This document shows positions 48,156-56,807 of a stretch of 64,000 bases of DNA, piece after piece. Below the pieces are notes generated by a model. The model had not been told where the DNA came from. It did no database searches and saw nothing but the letters and a program-made list of their open reading frames with translations. The first letter of the stretch is position 1. Each line of letters starts with the position of its first letter. Source of the DNA: Pseudomonas persica. Its GTDB lineage: Bacteria; Pseudomonadota; Gammaproteobacteria; Pseudomonadales; Pseudomonadaceae. Location of the stretch: assembly GCF_900291015.1 (NCBI RefSeq), contig NZ_OLKL01000025.1, forward strand, positions 20,043-84,042, in the 5' to 3' direction. A program made the position numbers and the translations under genes.

Positions 48156-48793
48156 AGCGCCTGATACTGGCCAGTCTGCTGGCCATCGCCCCGTTCACCT
48201 GGGCCCTCGACCAGAACGGCACCCAGCAACTCAATGCCATCCAGCAGCGTTGGGCGGTGATCCGCTACAACCTGCCCGAAGCCCAGCGTGCCGGGGCGTT
48301 CGAGGCCCTGGCGGAACAGTCGGCGGCGTTGGTGCAGCAGCACCCTGGCTCGGCCGAACCGCTGATCTGGGACGGCATCGTCAACAGCAGCTGGGCCGGT
48401 GCCACCGGCGGGCTGGGCGCGCTGGGCAAGGTCAAGGCTGCCCGCGCCAGCCTGGAAAAGGCCCTGGCCATGGACCCCAAGGCGCTGCAGGGCTCGGCTT
48501 ACACCAGCCTGGGCGCACTGTACGACCAGGTGCCCGGCTGGCCGTTGAGCTTCGGTGACCAGGCCAAGGCCGAAGCCATGCTGCGCCAGGCGTTGGCGAT
48601 CAACCCCGATGGTATCGACAGCAACTACTTCTGGGCCGATCATCTGTACCGGCAGAACCGTTACGACGAAGCCCGCGCCGCTTTGCAAAAGGCGTTGCAG
48701 GCACCGCCCCGGCCCGGGCGGGAACTGGCGGACCAGGGCCGCCGCGGTGAAATAGCTGCTTTACTCAAAGCGATCAAGGACAAACAGGATTGA
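48152..48793 (+). CDS. Periplasmic TPR-repeat protein
   Basis: A 213-residue protein with a signal peptide (LILASLLAIAPFTWA, cleavage near residue 18). Its tetratricopeptide-like helices include KAARASLEKALAMDPKALQG, KAEAMLRQALAINPDGIDSN and YDEARAALQKALQAP. It resembles TRAP-associated TatT-like lipoproteins but has no lipobox cysteine. Position between the enzymes and the two-component genes suggests a periplasmic partner in transport or sensing; inference only. The start overlaps the SDR stop (ATGA). Confidence 0.8.
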   Translation: MKRLILASLLAIAPFTWALDQNGTQQLNAIQQRWAVIRYNLPEAQRAGAFEALAEQSAALVQQHPGSAEPLIWDGIVNSSWAGATGGLGALGKVKAARASLEKALAMDPKALQGSAYTSLGALYDQVPGWPLSFGDQAKAEAMLRQALAINPDGIDSNYFWADHLYRQNRYDEARAALQKALQAPPRPGRELADQGRRGEIAALLKAIKDKQD

Positions 48794-48795
48794 GC

Positions 48796-49458
48796 ATGCG
48801 CCTGCTGCTGGTTGAAGATGACGCTGCGTTGGGGGAAGGTATCTGTGACGGCCTGCGCCGCGAGGGCTATACCCTCGACTGGCTGCAGGATGGCGCCAGC
48901 GCCCTGCATGCCCTGTGCCACGAGGAGTTCGACCTGGCCATCCTCGACCTGGGCTTGCCGCGCCTGGACGGCATCGAGCTGCTGCGGCGTCTGCGCGCGG
49001 CCGGCAAGAGCCTGCCGGTGCTGGTGCTGACCGCCCGCGACGCCACCGACGACCGCATCGCCGGGCTGGATGCCGGCGCCGACGACTACCTGGTGAAACC
49101 CTTCGACCTCAACGAACTCAAGGCCCGCTTGCGGGCTTTGTTGCGGCGCAGCAGTGGCCGTGCGCGGGTGTTGATCGAGCACGCCGGGGTATGCCTGGAC
49201 CCGGTCAGCCAACAGGTGCACTACCAGGGCCAGCCGGTGGTACTCACGCCCAAGGAATACCTGCTGCTGCACGAGTTGCTGGCCCAGCCGGGCAAGGTGT
49301 TCACTCGCGAACGCCTGACCCAGTTGCTGTATGGCTGGGATGAAGAGCCGGAGAGCAATACCCTGGAAGTGAACATCTACCACCTGCGCAAGAAGCTGTT
49401 CAACGGCCTGATCCGTACCGTGCGCGGTATCGGCTACCTGGTGGAAGGCAAGGCATGA
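48796..49458 (+). CDS. OmpR-family response regulator (QseB/PmrA-like)
   Basis: A 220-residue regulator. Receiver domain residues 1-~115 with acidic pair E7/D8/D9 (VEDDAALG), phospho-acceptor D51 (LAILDLGLPRLDG), T in VLTARDATDD and K in DYLVKPFDLNEL. C-terminal winged helix ~125-220 (LTPKEYLLLHELLAQPGKVF, ESNTLEVNIYHLRKKL). Two nt after the TPR stop; overlaps the kinase gene by ATGA. Its likely target includes the CTTCAGATT direct repeat at the operon head. Confidence 0.93.
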   Translation: MRLLLVEDDAALGEGICDGLRREGYTLDWLQDGASALHALCHEEFDLAILDLGLPRLDGIELLRRLRAAGKSLPVLVLTARDATDDRIAGLDAGADDYLVKPFDLNELKARLRALLRRSSGRARVLIEHAGVCLDPVSQQVHYQGQPVVLTPKEYLLLHELLAQPGKVFTRERLTQLLYGWDEEPESNTLEVNIYHLRKKLFNGLIRTVRGIGYLVEGKA

Positions 49459-50822
49459 GCTCGCTGCGCCAACGCACATTGTGGCGGGTGATGCTGCTGT
49501 TGCTGGTCGGCAGCGGCTTGCTGGCGCTGTACAACTACCACGACAGCCGCCACGAAATTAACGAGGTGTACGACGCCCACCTGGCGCAAAATGCCCGGCT
49601 ACTGCAGGGCATCTTGAGTCTGCCGGTGCAGGAGCAGAGCCGTGGCGAGTTGTATCGCGCCTTCGACGAGGCCTTGAGCAAGGCCGGGCACCACAAGGTG
49701 GGGCACCGCTACGAGAGCAAGCTGGCCTTCCAGGTATGGGCCGACGACGACGGCTTGCTGGTACACACGCCCAGCGCCCCGCAGTTGGGGCAGCCGCCTC
49801 GGACTCCGGGGTTTGCCGACATGGTGGTGGATGGGCGCCGTTGGCGCAGTTTCGTCTTGCCGGTGCCGGAAAAACACTGGGTGATCTGGGTGGGCGAGCG
49901 TAACGACGTGCGTGACGACCTGATCGAGCGCATCGTGCGGCACACGCTGTTGCCATTCCTGTTCGGCAGCCTGGCCCTGGCCTTGCTGGTGTGGGCGGCC
50001 ATTGGCTGGGGGCTGCGGCCGTTGCAGAACATGGCCAGGGTGATCCGTGCCCGCCACGCCGAGTCACTCGAGCCGTTGCAACTGGTACCGCTGCCGAAGG
50101 AACTGGAACCGATGCAGGCGGCGATCAACCGTCTGCTCGGGCAGATCGACGATCTGCTGCGCCGCGAGCACCGTTTCATCGCCGACGCCGCCCACGAGAT
50201 GCGCACGCCCTTGGCCGTCCTGCGCCTGCATGCGCAGAACGCCCTCAATGCGGCCAGCGATGCCGAGCGGGACAAGGCTCTGCAGTTCCTGATGGGCGGT
50301 GTCGACCGCCTTGCCCGGGTAGTCAACCAGCTGTTGACCCTGGCCCGCCTGGAGCCCCGGCCAGGCCGGCGTGACTGGCCGCAGGTGGACCTGGAGGGTG
50401 TGGTGGCCGAGACCCTGGCCGAGCTGACCCCTTGGATTCTGGAGCGCGGGCTGGAGCCTTCGCTGGACATCGCCGCCGGCGACTACCACGTGCACACCGA
50501 CGCTGGCGCGCTGAGCATTGCCTTGCAGAACCTGGTTACCAATGCCGTGGACCATTCGCCGGTGGGCGGTCGGGTCACCGTGACGCTGCAGCGCGAAGGG
50601 CAGGCCCTGCTGGTCAGCGTCGACGACGAAGGGCCGGGCATCGCCGCGGCCGACCAACAGCGAGTATTCGAGCGTTTCTATAGCAAGGGCTCGGCCAATG
50701 GTGCCGGGCTGGGGTTATCGATTGTCAGCACCATCATCACGCGCCTGGGCGGCAGCGTGCAGTTGCGCAACCAGCTACCGTGCGGGTTGCGCGCAACCCT
50801 GCGCCTGCCCGTGGGGCCGTGA
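49455..50822 (+). CDS. Sensor histidine kinase (QseC/PmrB-like)
   Basis: A 455-residue membrane kinase. TM1 at ~10-26, a periplasmic sensor of ~135 residues (QseC-like, FQVWADDDGLLVHT), TM2 at ~165-187, a HAMP-like linker, and HisKA with H247 in ADAAHEMRTPLAVLRLHA. The ATPase domain has N-box LQNLVTNAVDHS, G1 DDEGPGIAA and G2 GAGLGLSIVSTI. Together with the upstream regulator it closes the seven-gene operon. The signal is unknown; the co-transcribed enzymes suggest it could be their product or a related envelope cue. Confidence 0.92.
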   Translation: MSSLRQRTLWRVMLLLLVGSGLLALYNYHDSRHEINEVYDAHLAQNARLLQGILSLPVQEQSRGELYRAFDEALSKAGHHKVGHRYESKLAFQVWADDDGLLVHTPSAPQLGQPPRTPGFADMVVDGRRWRSFVLPVPEKHWVIWVGERNDVRDDLIERIVRHTLLPFLFGSLALALLVWAAIGWGLRPLQNMARVIRARHAESLEPLQLVPLPKELEPMQAAINRLLGQIDDLLRREHRFIADAAHEMRTPLAVLRLHAQNALNAASDAERDKALQFLMGGVDRLARVVNQLLTLARLEPRPGRRDWPQVDLEGVVAETLAELTPWILERGLEPSLDIAAGDYHVHTDAGALSIALQNLVTNAVDHSPVGGRVTVTLQREGQALLVSVDDEGPGIAAADQQRVFERFYSKGSANGAGLGLSIVSTIITRLGGSVQLRNQLPCGLRATLRLPVGP

Positions 50823-50828
50823 ACAGCG

Positions 50829-51215
50829 CTAGTGCTTTTGGGCGATCTGGATCAGGTTGCCGCAGGTGTCGTCAAACACCGCCACGGTGACCGGCCCCAT
50901 GGGGGTGGGCGGCTGGGTGAACTGCACACCCGCAGCGCACAGCCGGGTGTATTCGGCCTTGATGTCACGCACGCCGAACGAGGTAGCGGGGATGCCGTCC
51001 TGTTTGAGCGCGGCCTTGTACGCCCTGGCTGCCGGATGAACGTCGGGCTCCAGCAGCAGCTCGACACCGTTGGGGTCGTTGGGCGAGGTGAGGGTCAGCC
51101 AGCGGTGTCGGCCCATGGGGATGTCATGCTTGGGCTCGAAACCGAGTACGTAGTGGTAGAAAGCCAAGGCTTTGGCCTGGTCGTCGACGAGGATGCTGGT
51201 GACCACGATCTTCAT
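50829..51215 (-). CDS. VOC-family protein (glyoxalase fold)
   Basis: A 128-residue protein of the VOC fold: VVTSILVDDQAKALAFYHYVLGF, then LTLTSPNDPNGVELLLEPD and GPVTVAVFDDTCGNLIQIAQ. It is of the PhnB/ 'glyoxalase superfamily' single-domain type; metal ligands are not obvious (the usual early His is a Ser or Thr). Function unknown. Its end is 6 nt from the convergent kinase stop. Confidence 0.82.
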   Translation of the reverse strand: MKIVVTSILVDDQAKALAFYHYVLGFEPKHDIPMGRHRWLTLTSPNDPNGVELLLEPDVHPAARAYKAALKQDGIPATSFGVRDIKAEYTRLCAAGVQFTQPPTPMGPVTVAVFDDTCGNLIQIAQKH

Positions 51216-51394
51216 AAGCGCACACCCTATGCCTGGAGCCGATGAGTACTAGTAAAGACAATCAGGGGTATTTGACCAGCGGGCCTTGCTGTGCTGACAG
51301 AACGCCTCTGCGTGGGCAAAGTTCCAGATGGGTTGGTGGCGCAACGGTCTGTAGCGTTGATCGGGCCACACAACCCAACCCAGGAGTGAACCCC

Positions 51395-51580
51395 ATGCAA
51401 GAAGAACCGATGAACGAACTGCCAGACACTCTCGGCGACGATAAGTTGGAAAATGCAGAGCCTCAGGTGAAGCTGTCCAGGCACAAGCGTGGAGTAGGGC
51501 CTGTGTGCGGCATGCCCTGCGCGCCAGGGCACAAACTGATCGGTGATGACTGTGTCGTCGCGAATATCGATTTCGAGTAA
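51395..51580 (+). CDS. Small cysteine-containing hypothetical protein
   Basis: A 61-residue protein with CAGGAG eight bases before the ATG, so translation is credible. The N-terminal half is acidic (MQEEPMNELPDTLGDDKLEN), the middle basic (KLSRHKRG), and the C-terminal 25 residues hold three cysteines in VCGMPCAPGHKLIGDDC. No signal peptide. The acidic leader plus Cys/Gly-rich tail resembles a peptide precursor, but no modifying enzyme is adjacent. I do not recognise the family. A downstream GGGGGGG...CCCC stretch follows the stop. Confidence 0.6.
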   Translation: MQEEPMNELPDTLGDDKLENAEPQVKLSRHKRGVGPVCGMPCAPGHKLIGDDCVVANIDFE

Positions 51581-51730
51581 AGCAAAAGGGGGGGCGCACG
51601 GCGTCCCCTCGTAAAAACCTGCTCAAGCCATAGGTAAATCCTTCATTACCCAACCCCCACCCAGCCGCTGCCAAGGGTAAAGTGACAGGCATGATCCCAG
51701 CGCGCCCAGACCGGCGTCAGAGAGGTGCCC

Positions 51731-52636
51731 GTGGCGGCCTACACATTGCGACAACTCAAGTACTTCGTCACCACCGTGGAGGCCGGCAGTGTGGCCGAGG
51801 CTTCACGCCAGCTGTACATCGCCCAGCCGTCCATCTCCACGGCCATCAAGAGCCTGGAGGAAAGCTTCGGCGTGCAGCTGTTCATCCGCCACCACGCCCA
51901 GGGCGTGTCGCTGACGCCCAGCGGCAAGCGTTTCTATGCCAAGACCAAGTCGCTGCTGCAGATGGCCCACGAATTCGAGCAGAATGCCCTGGCCGACAAC
52001 GACACCGTGGCCGGGCAAATCGACATCGGCTGCTTCGAAACCGTGGCACCACTGTACCTGCCGCGGCTGATCGCCGGCTTTCGCCAGCGTTACCCGGGGG
52101 TGGATATCCGCCTGCGCGATGGCGAGCAGCAGGACCTGATCCAGGGTCTGACCGCCGGTACCTTCGACCTGGCGTTTCTCTACGACCATGACCTGGACGG
52201 CACCATCGAGGCCGAGCCGCTGATGTCGCCGCAAAAGCCCTATGTGCTGCTGCCCGAGAACCACCGCTTCGCCGGCCAGGCCCAGGTGTCGCTGCGCGAC
52301 CTGTGCCCGGAGCCGATGATCCTGCTGGACGTTGCCCCCAGCCGCACCTACTTCGTCAGCTTGTTCAACGAAATGGGCCTGACGCCCAACATTGTCTTCA
52401 GTTCGCCGTCGATCGAAATGGTGCGTGGGATGGTCGGGCAGGGCTTCGGCTTTTCGCTGCTGGTGACGCGGCCGCATTCGGAGTACACCTACGACGGGCA
52501 ACGCCTGGCCATGCTGGATATCGCCGAGCCAGTGGCGCTGTCAGGGTTGGCGGCAGCGTGGTTGAAGCGGGTGCAACTGACCAAGCCGGCGCAGCTGTTC
52601 GTCGAGTTCTGCCGGGAAGAACTGGCCAGGTTCTGA
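51731..52636 (+). CDS. LysR-family transcriptional regulator
   Basis: A 301-residue LTTR with helix-turn-helix GSVAEASRQLYIAQPSISTA and effector domain from ~90 (GQIDIGCFETVAPLYLPRLI). The chosen GTG at 51731 has AGAGG five bases upstream; GTG 51725 is an alternative. No divergent partner gene is next to it (a small unrelated gene lies upstream on the same strand), so its target is unclear. Confidence 0.85.
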   Translation: MAAYTLRQLKYFVTTVEAGSVAEASRQLYIAQPSISTAIKSLEESFGVQLFIRHHAQGVSLTPSGKRFYAKTKSLLQMAHEFEQNALADNDTVAGQIDIGCFETVAPLYLPRLIAGFRQRYPGVDIRLRDGEQQDLIQGLTAGTFDLAFLYDHDLDGTIEAEPLMSPQKPYVLLPENHRFAGQAQVSLRDLCPEPMILLDVAPSRTYFVSLFNEMGLTPNIVFSSPSIEMVRGMVGQGFGFSLLVTRPHSEYTYDGQRLAMLDIAEPVALSGLAAAWLKRVQLTKPAQLFVEFCREELARF

Positions 52637-52684
52637 AACGGGCACGCCATGCTTCCTCCTGTCGTGGCATGGCGTGCCTGTTGC

Positions 52685-53158
52685 TCAGGGGTTGACCTGA
52701 TAGCCGCGCCCTTGCAGGCACCCGGCGTAGGCACTGGCATGGGCCTGGGCTTTCGCGTCGTCCTGGCCGCGTCGGTCCTGACGGCGGTCCTGACGCTGGC
52801 GCATGCCACCGACCGCAGCACCGGCGGCGGCCACTTCACCGGCGCGGTTCTGCCGGTATTGCTGCTTGGCATCGTCACCGACCCGGTCATACAACTCGTC
52901 GTGCTGGTTGCCGCGCACCTGCGCGCCTGCCGCACCGGCAACCGCGCCGGCAGCGGCACCGCGCACGCGGCCACCGACATGGGGGTCGCTGGAGGTCGCG
53001 GCGCTGTTCGCGGCATTGGTCGCGACGGTAGTGCAATCATTGATATCCAGTTGCATCTGCTGGCTGCTCTGGCCCTTGAGCGGCACCACCGACTGCGCCT
53101 GGGCTGTCGATGCCGCGTACAGCAGCACCAGCAGGTAACTCCACGTGAACCTACGCAT
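52685..53158 (-). CDS. Exported glycine-zipper protein
   Basis: A 157-residue protein with a signal peptide (YLLVLLYAASTAQAQ, cleavage near residue 22) and an Ala/Gly-rich zipper RGAAAGAVAGAAGAQVRG around residues 70-87. Then comes an Arg/Gln-rich stretch (GGMRQRQDRRQDRRGQDDAK) and two cysteines (INDCTTV, YAGCLQGRGY). Glycine-zipper proteins often insert in or stabilise the outer membrane; role here unknown. GGAGG precedes the ATG at 53158. Confidence 0.75.
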   Translation of the reverse strand: MRRFTWSYLLVLLYAASTAQAQSVVPLKGQSSQQMQLDINDCTTVATNAANSAATSSDPHVGGRVRGAAAGAVAGAAGAQVRGNQHDELYDRVGDDAKQQYRQNRAGEVAAAGAAVGGMRQRQDRRQDRRGQDDAKAQAHASAYAGCLQGRGYQVNP

Positions 53159-53308
53159 GGCACACCTCCAGCGGGCGGGATCCCGCTTCACAGGATAGTT
53201 CGCCTGTGCTGCAGTGGATGGCAGTTTTGCCCAAATGGTCTAAACCGGATATCAAGCGTTGCTCGCCAGCGTATCCTGGCCCGGATCCGGGCTACTTGTG
53301 GACGCACC

Positions 53309-53905
53309 ATGAGCCAGACCCAGCACCTGATCATCTGTGAGTACTGCGACACGGTGTACCACCGTGCGCCGCTGCTCAAGCACCAGCGCGCCGTTTGCCA
53401 GCGCTGTGGCGGCGTGCTGTACCGGCACACCTCGCTGACCGTGCAGCAGCGGCTGGCCCTGAGTGTGACGGGTGGCATCCTGCTGGTGTTCGCCAACTTC
53501 TACCCGGTGATGACAATCGGCATGCAAGGGCTGACCCACTCGGCGACATTATGGGACTCGGTGCAGATCCTCAGCCACGGCAGTATCACCTTCATCGCCC
53601 TGGTCATGGCCTTGTCGATCATCTTTGCCCCGGTGCTGCAGATTACCGTGTTGTGCTGGCTATTGAGTTTCGCCCTGGCCGGCCAGCGCGCCCCCGGTTT
53701 TGCCCTGTGCATGCGCAGCCTGGAAAGCCTGCGGCCATGGAGCATGCTGGAGGTATGCCTGCTGGGGGCGATGGTGGCGGTGATCAAGCTGGCGGGGTTG
53801 CTCGATGTGATCCCCGGCATCGGCTTGCTGGCCCTGGCCGCGCTGAGCATGCTGATTATCCATATCGCCGGCAAGGACATCCGCGACTTGTGGGAACAGG
53901 TATGA
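53309..53905 (+). CDS. pqiA: PqiA-family membrane protein, first half
   Basis: A 198-residue inner membrane protein. N-terminal zinc-ribbon cysteines (CEYCDTVYHR, CQRCGGVLYRH), then four hydrophobic helices (LALSVTGGILLVFANFYPVM, FIALVMALSIIFAPVLQITV). It corresponds to one of the two repeats of E. coli PqiA; the second is the next gene, joined by ATGA. PqiABC forms an envelope-spanning MCE lipid-transport system induced by paraquat. A longer open frame upstream is not supported. Confidence 0.88.
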   Translation: MSQTQHLIICEYCDTVYHRAPLLKHQRAVCQRCGGVLYRHTSLTVQQRLALSVTGGILLVFANFYPVMTIGMQGLTHSATLWDSVQILSHGSITFIALVMALSIIFAPVLQITVLCWLLSFALAGQRAPGFALCMRSLESLRPWSMLEVCLLGAMVAVIKLAGLLDVIPGIGLLALAALSMLIIHIAGKDIRDLWEQV

Positions 53906-54546
53906 ATACCCCGGCCAACGCCGACGATATGGGCCTTTGCCTGTGCCATGGCTGCGGTCAGGCCTGCGAACTGGGCCGCGACGCGCACACCTGTGACCGC
54001 TGTGGTGCCGCTATTCACCGGCGCAAGGCCAATGCCATCAGCCGCGGCTGGGCGTTTCTGCTGGCGGCGCTGATTTTCTACATTCCCGCCAACCTGCTGC
54101 CGGTGATGCACACTGAAATGCTTGGCAGCGGCAGCGAAAGCACCATTGGCGGTGGCGTGCTGGAGTTCTGGGAGGCCGGTGCCTGGGACATCGCGCTGAT
54201 CATCTTCATTGCCAGTGTCGGCGTGCCGGCCATCAAGTTCTTCTCGCTCGGGCTGTTGCTGCTTACCGCCCAGCGCGGTTCCACCTGGGCCTGCCGGCAG
54301 CGTTCGCAGCTGTACCGCTTTGTCGAGTTGATCGGCTACTGGTCGATGCTCGATGTGATGGTGGTGGCACTGGTGGCGGCGCTGGTGCAACTGCGCGGGC
54401 TGGGCACCATCGAGCCGCGAGTGGGCATCCTGTTTTTCGGCATGGTGGTGGTCCTGACCATGTTTTCTGCGATGAGCTTCGATCCACGCCTGATCTGGGA
54501 TAGCCGGGCCAACGAGGGAGGCCGTATTGATGGTGCAACAGACTGA
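53902..54546 (+). CDS. pqiA: PqiA-family membrane protein, second half
   Basis: A 214-residue protein with the cysteine set CHGCGQACELG...TCDRCGAAIHRRK, then about four membrane helices (WAFLLAALIFYIPANLLPVM, IALIIFIASVGVPAIKFFSL, YWSMLDVMVVALVAALVQL). It is the C-terminal repeat of PqiA as a separate gene. It overlaps the first pqiA gene by 4 nt and pqiB by 17 nt, so the subunits are translationally coupled. Confidence 0.88.
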   Translation: MNTPANADDMGLCLCHGCGQACELGRDAHTCDRCGAAIHRRKANAISRGWAFLLAALIFYIPANLLPVMHTEMLGSGSESTIGGGVLEFWEAGAWDIALIIFIASVGVPAIKFFSLGLLLLTAQRGSTWACRQRSQLYRFVELIGYWSMLDVMVVALVAALVQLRGLGTIEPRVGILFFGMVVVLTMFSAMSFDPRLIWDSRANEGGRIDGATD

Positions 54547-56170
54547 CAAGCGCGAGGGCGCGGGGCAGGTTGAAGTGCGCACCCGGCGCTGGAGTGTGTC
54601 GCTGGTATGGATCGTGCCGATATTGGCGATCCTGATCGGCGCTTCGCTGGTGGTGCGCAACTGGATGCAGCAGGGCCCGGTCATCGCCATTTCCTTTCAC
54701 ACCGGGGAAGGGCTGGTGGCGCACAAGACCCAGGTCAAATACCGCAGCGTGGTGATTGGCGAAGTCACTACGGTGGACCTGGCCGACGACAAGAAGAGCG
54801 TGGTCGCCAAGGTCCAGTTGTCCAACGACGCCCGCGCGTTCGCCACCCAGGGGGCGCGCTTCTGGGTGGTGCGGCCACGCATTGGGGTGGGCGGCGTGTC
54901 CGGCGTGGACACGCTGCTGTCGGGCAGTTTCATCGGGGCGGATTCCGGCGAGTCGAACGTGCCGGAGAAGTCCTTTGTCGGCCTGGAGCTGCCACCGCCA
55001 ATCACCTATGACGAAAAGGGCAAGCGCTTTGTCCTGACCGCCAGCGACCTGGGGTCGCTGGATATTGGCTCATCGATCTACTACCGCAAGATTCCGGTGG
55101 GTGAGGTGGTGTCCTTTGCCCTGCAGGACGATGGCAAGGGTGTGGAGATTGGCGTATTCGTGCAGGCCCCCTACGACAGCTTCGTCAGCGCCGATACCCG
55201 CTTCTGGAACGCCAGTGGTGTCGACATGCAGATCGGTGCCAACGGCCTGAAGATCGATACCGAATCACTGTCGTCGATCCTGGTGGGCGGGTTGGCCTTT
55301 GGCTCGCCCGACTTCGCCCCGCAAGCCGAGCCCGCTGCCGACCAGGCGCGCTTCCAGCTGTTTGCCGACCGCGATACCGCCCTGGCACCGCCCAGTGGCC
55401 AGGCGCAGTACCTGCAATTGCGCTTCGACCAGGCCATGCGCGGCCTGTCGGTGGGAGCCCCGGTGGAGTTCAAGGGGGTGGAGTTTGGCCGGGTCACCTC
55501 GGTCCAGCTCGACTACGATGCCACCCGGCAGAGCTTTCCGGTGGTGGTCGATGCGGTGATCTACCCGCAGCGGCTGGGGCCGGTGCACCGCAAGATGCTG
55601 GCCGTGTTCAAGCATGCCGAAGGCGACATGGACGGCGCACGGCGGCTGATCGGCACCTTCGTCGAGCACGGGCTGCGGGCCCAGGCACGCAGCGGCAACC
55701 TGATCACCGGGCAGATGTTCATTTCCCTGGACTTCTACCCGGATGCCCCCAAGGTGGCCTTCGACAAGACCGCCAACCCCATCACCATCCCCACATTGCC
55801 GGGCAGCCTGGAGCAGTTGCAAGAACAGCTGCAGCGGGTAGTGGAGCGCATCAGCAAACTGCCGCTGGAGAGCATCGCCAACAACCTGGACGGCAGCTTG
55901 CGTGAGTTGCGCGCCAGCCTCAAGCAGTTCAATGGCCAGACGCTGCCGGACGTGAAGGTGGCGCTGGACGAAGTGCATGAGACCCTGCGCACGGCCAATT
56001 CGGCCATCTCCGAGGACTCGCCACAGCGCGAACGGATGGGTGAAACCCTGGATGAACTGGAGCGCATGTCACGTTCGCTGCGTGACCTTGCCGATTACCT
56101 GGGCCGGCACCCCGAATCGCTGATACGTGGCCGGCCGAAAGCGGCCAGTGCTGCAGACCTTGAACCCTGA
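54530..56170 (+). CDS. pqiB: PqiB: MCE-domain lipid transport protein
   Basis: A 546-residue protein with one N-terminal membrane anchor (SLVWIVPILAILIGASLVV). Three MCE/MlaD domains follow, near ~45-150 (FHTGEGLVAHKTQVKYRSV), ~160-270 (FVLTASDLGSLDIGSSIYY) and ~285-390 (LQLRFDQAMRGLSVGAPVEF). A C-terminal helical coiled coil (SLEQLQEQLQRVVERISKL) forms the periplasmic needle. E. coli PqiB makes a hexameric tunnel linking inner and outer membranes. Start at 54530, with GGGAGG upstream. Confidence 0.92.
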   Translation: MVQQTDKREGAGQVEVRTRRWSVSLVWIVPILAILIGASLVVRNWMQQGPVIAISFHTGEGLVAHKTQVKYRSVVIGEVTTVDLADDKKSVVAKVQLSNDARAFATQGARFWVVRPRIGVGGVSGVDTLLSGSFIGADSGESNVPEKSFVGLELPPPITYDEKGKRFVLTASDLGSLDIGSSIYYRKIPVGEVVSFALQDDGKGVEIGVFVQAPYDSFVSADTRFWNASGVDMQIGANGLKIDTESLSSILVGGLAFGSPDFAPQAEPAADQARFQLFADRDTALAPPSGQAQYLQLRFDQAMRGLSVGAPVEFKGVEFGRVTSVQLDYDATRQSFPVVVDAVIYPQRLGPVHRKMLAVFKHAEGDMDGARRLIGTFVEHGLRAQARSGNLITGQMFISLDFYPDAPKVAFDKTANPITIPTLPGSLEQLQEQLQRVVERISKLPLESIANNLDGSLRELRASLKQFNGQTLPDVKVALDEVHETLRTANSAISEDSPQRERMGETLDELERMSRSLRDLADYLGRHPESLIRGRPKAASAADLEP

Positions 56171-56181
56171 GGAGACCGCCG

Positions 56182-56718
56182 ATGCATCGACTGCGCAATG
56201 TGTGTGGCGCCGGCCTGCTGGCCGTGCTGTGGGGCTGTAGCAGTAGCCCGAACAACTATCACACGCTGGTACCGAGCGAGCCGGTGCGCGACAGCGGCCA
56301 GCGCATCCAGGTGGCGAGGGTGGCCGTGCCGCCGCAGGTGGACCGCCCGCAGTTGGTGGTGCGGCAAGGACAGAGTGGCCTGGCCATCCTCGAGACGGAG
56401 TGGTGGGGGGCCAACCTGGTGGATGAGTTCCGCAGCGCCTTGCAGGACCAGTTGGGCGGGCCTGTGGGGGGTGGCAAGGCGTTGCTGCGGGTGGATGTAC
56501 AGCGCTTCGATACCGTGCCGGGGCGCTACGCCTCGCTGGAAGCGGTATGGCGCCTGATGCGCGCGGGTGAGGCCGAGCTGACCTGCCGTACCTCGCTGCA
56601 GACGCCGGCGGACAACAGCATCGCCAGCCTGGTCAATGCCCACCAAGCCAACCTGCGCAAACTGGCCGAGGCAGTGCGGGGGAGTGCCAGGCAGGGCAGC
56701 TGTGCCCAACCTGGCTGA
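56182..56718 (+). CDS. pqiC: PqiC: outer membrane lipoprotein of the Pqi system
   Basis: A 178-residue lipoprotein with lipobox LWGC at residue ~19, then SSSPNNYHTLVPSE, the DUF330/ABC-transport-auxiliary pattern (QVARVAVPPQVDRPQLVVRQ and WWGANLVDEFRSALQDQL). PqiC docks PqiB at the outer membrane. It starts 11 nt after pqiB and ends the operon, followed by a hairpin at 56768. Confidence 0.9.
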   Translation: MHRLRNVCGAGLLAVLWGCSSSPNNYHTLVPSEPVRDSGQRIQVARVAVPPQVDRPQLVVRQGQSGLAILETEWWGANLVDEFRSALQDQLGGPVGGGKALLRVDVQRFDTVPGRYASLEAVWRLMRAGEAELTCRTSLQTPADNSIASLVNAHQANLRKLAEAVRGSARQGSCAQPG

Positions 56719-56738
56719 TGGGCTGACCGATGCACGGT

Positions 56739-56784
56739 ACCTGTGGGAGCGGCCTTGTGTCGCGATAGGGGCGCAAAGCGCCCC
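56739..56784. terminator. Partial REP plus GC hairpin between convergent pqiC and cptA
   Basis: CCTGTGGGAGCGGCC (REP half) is followed by the hairpin GGGGCGC / GCGCCCC with AAA loop at 56768-56784. It lies between two convergent genes and could end both transcripts. Confidence 0.55.
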
Positions 56785-56807
56785 CGGCAATCTCGACTAC
56801 AAAACAG

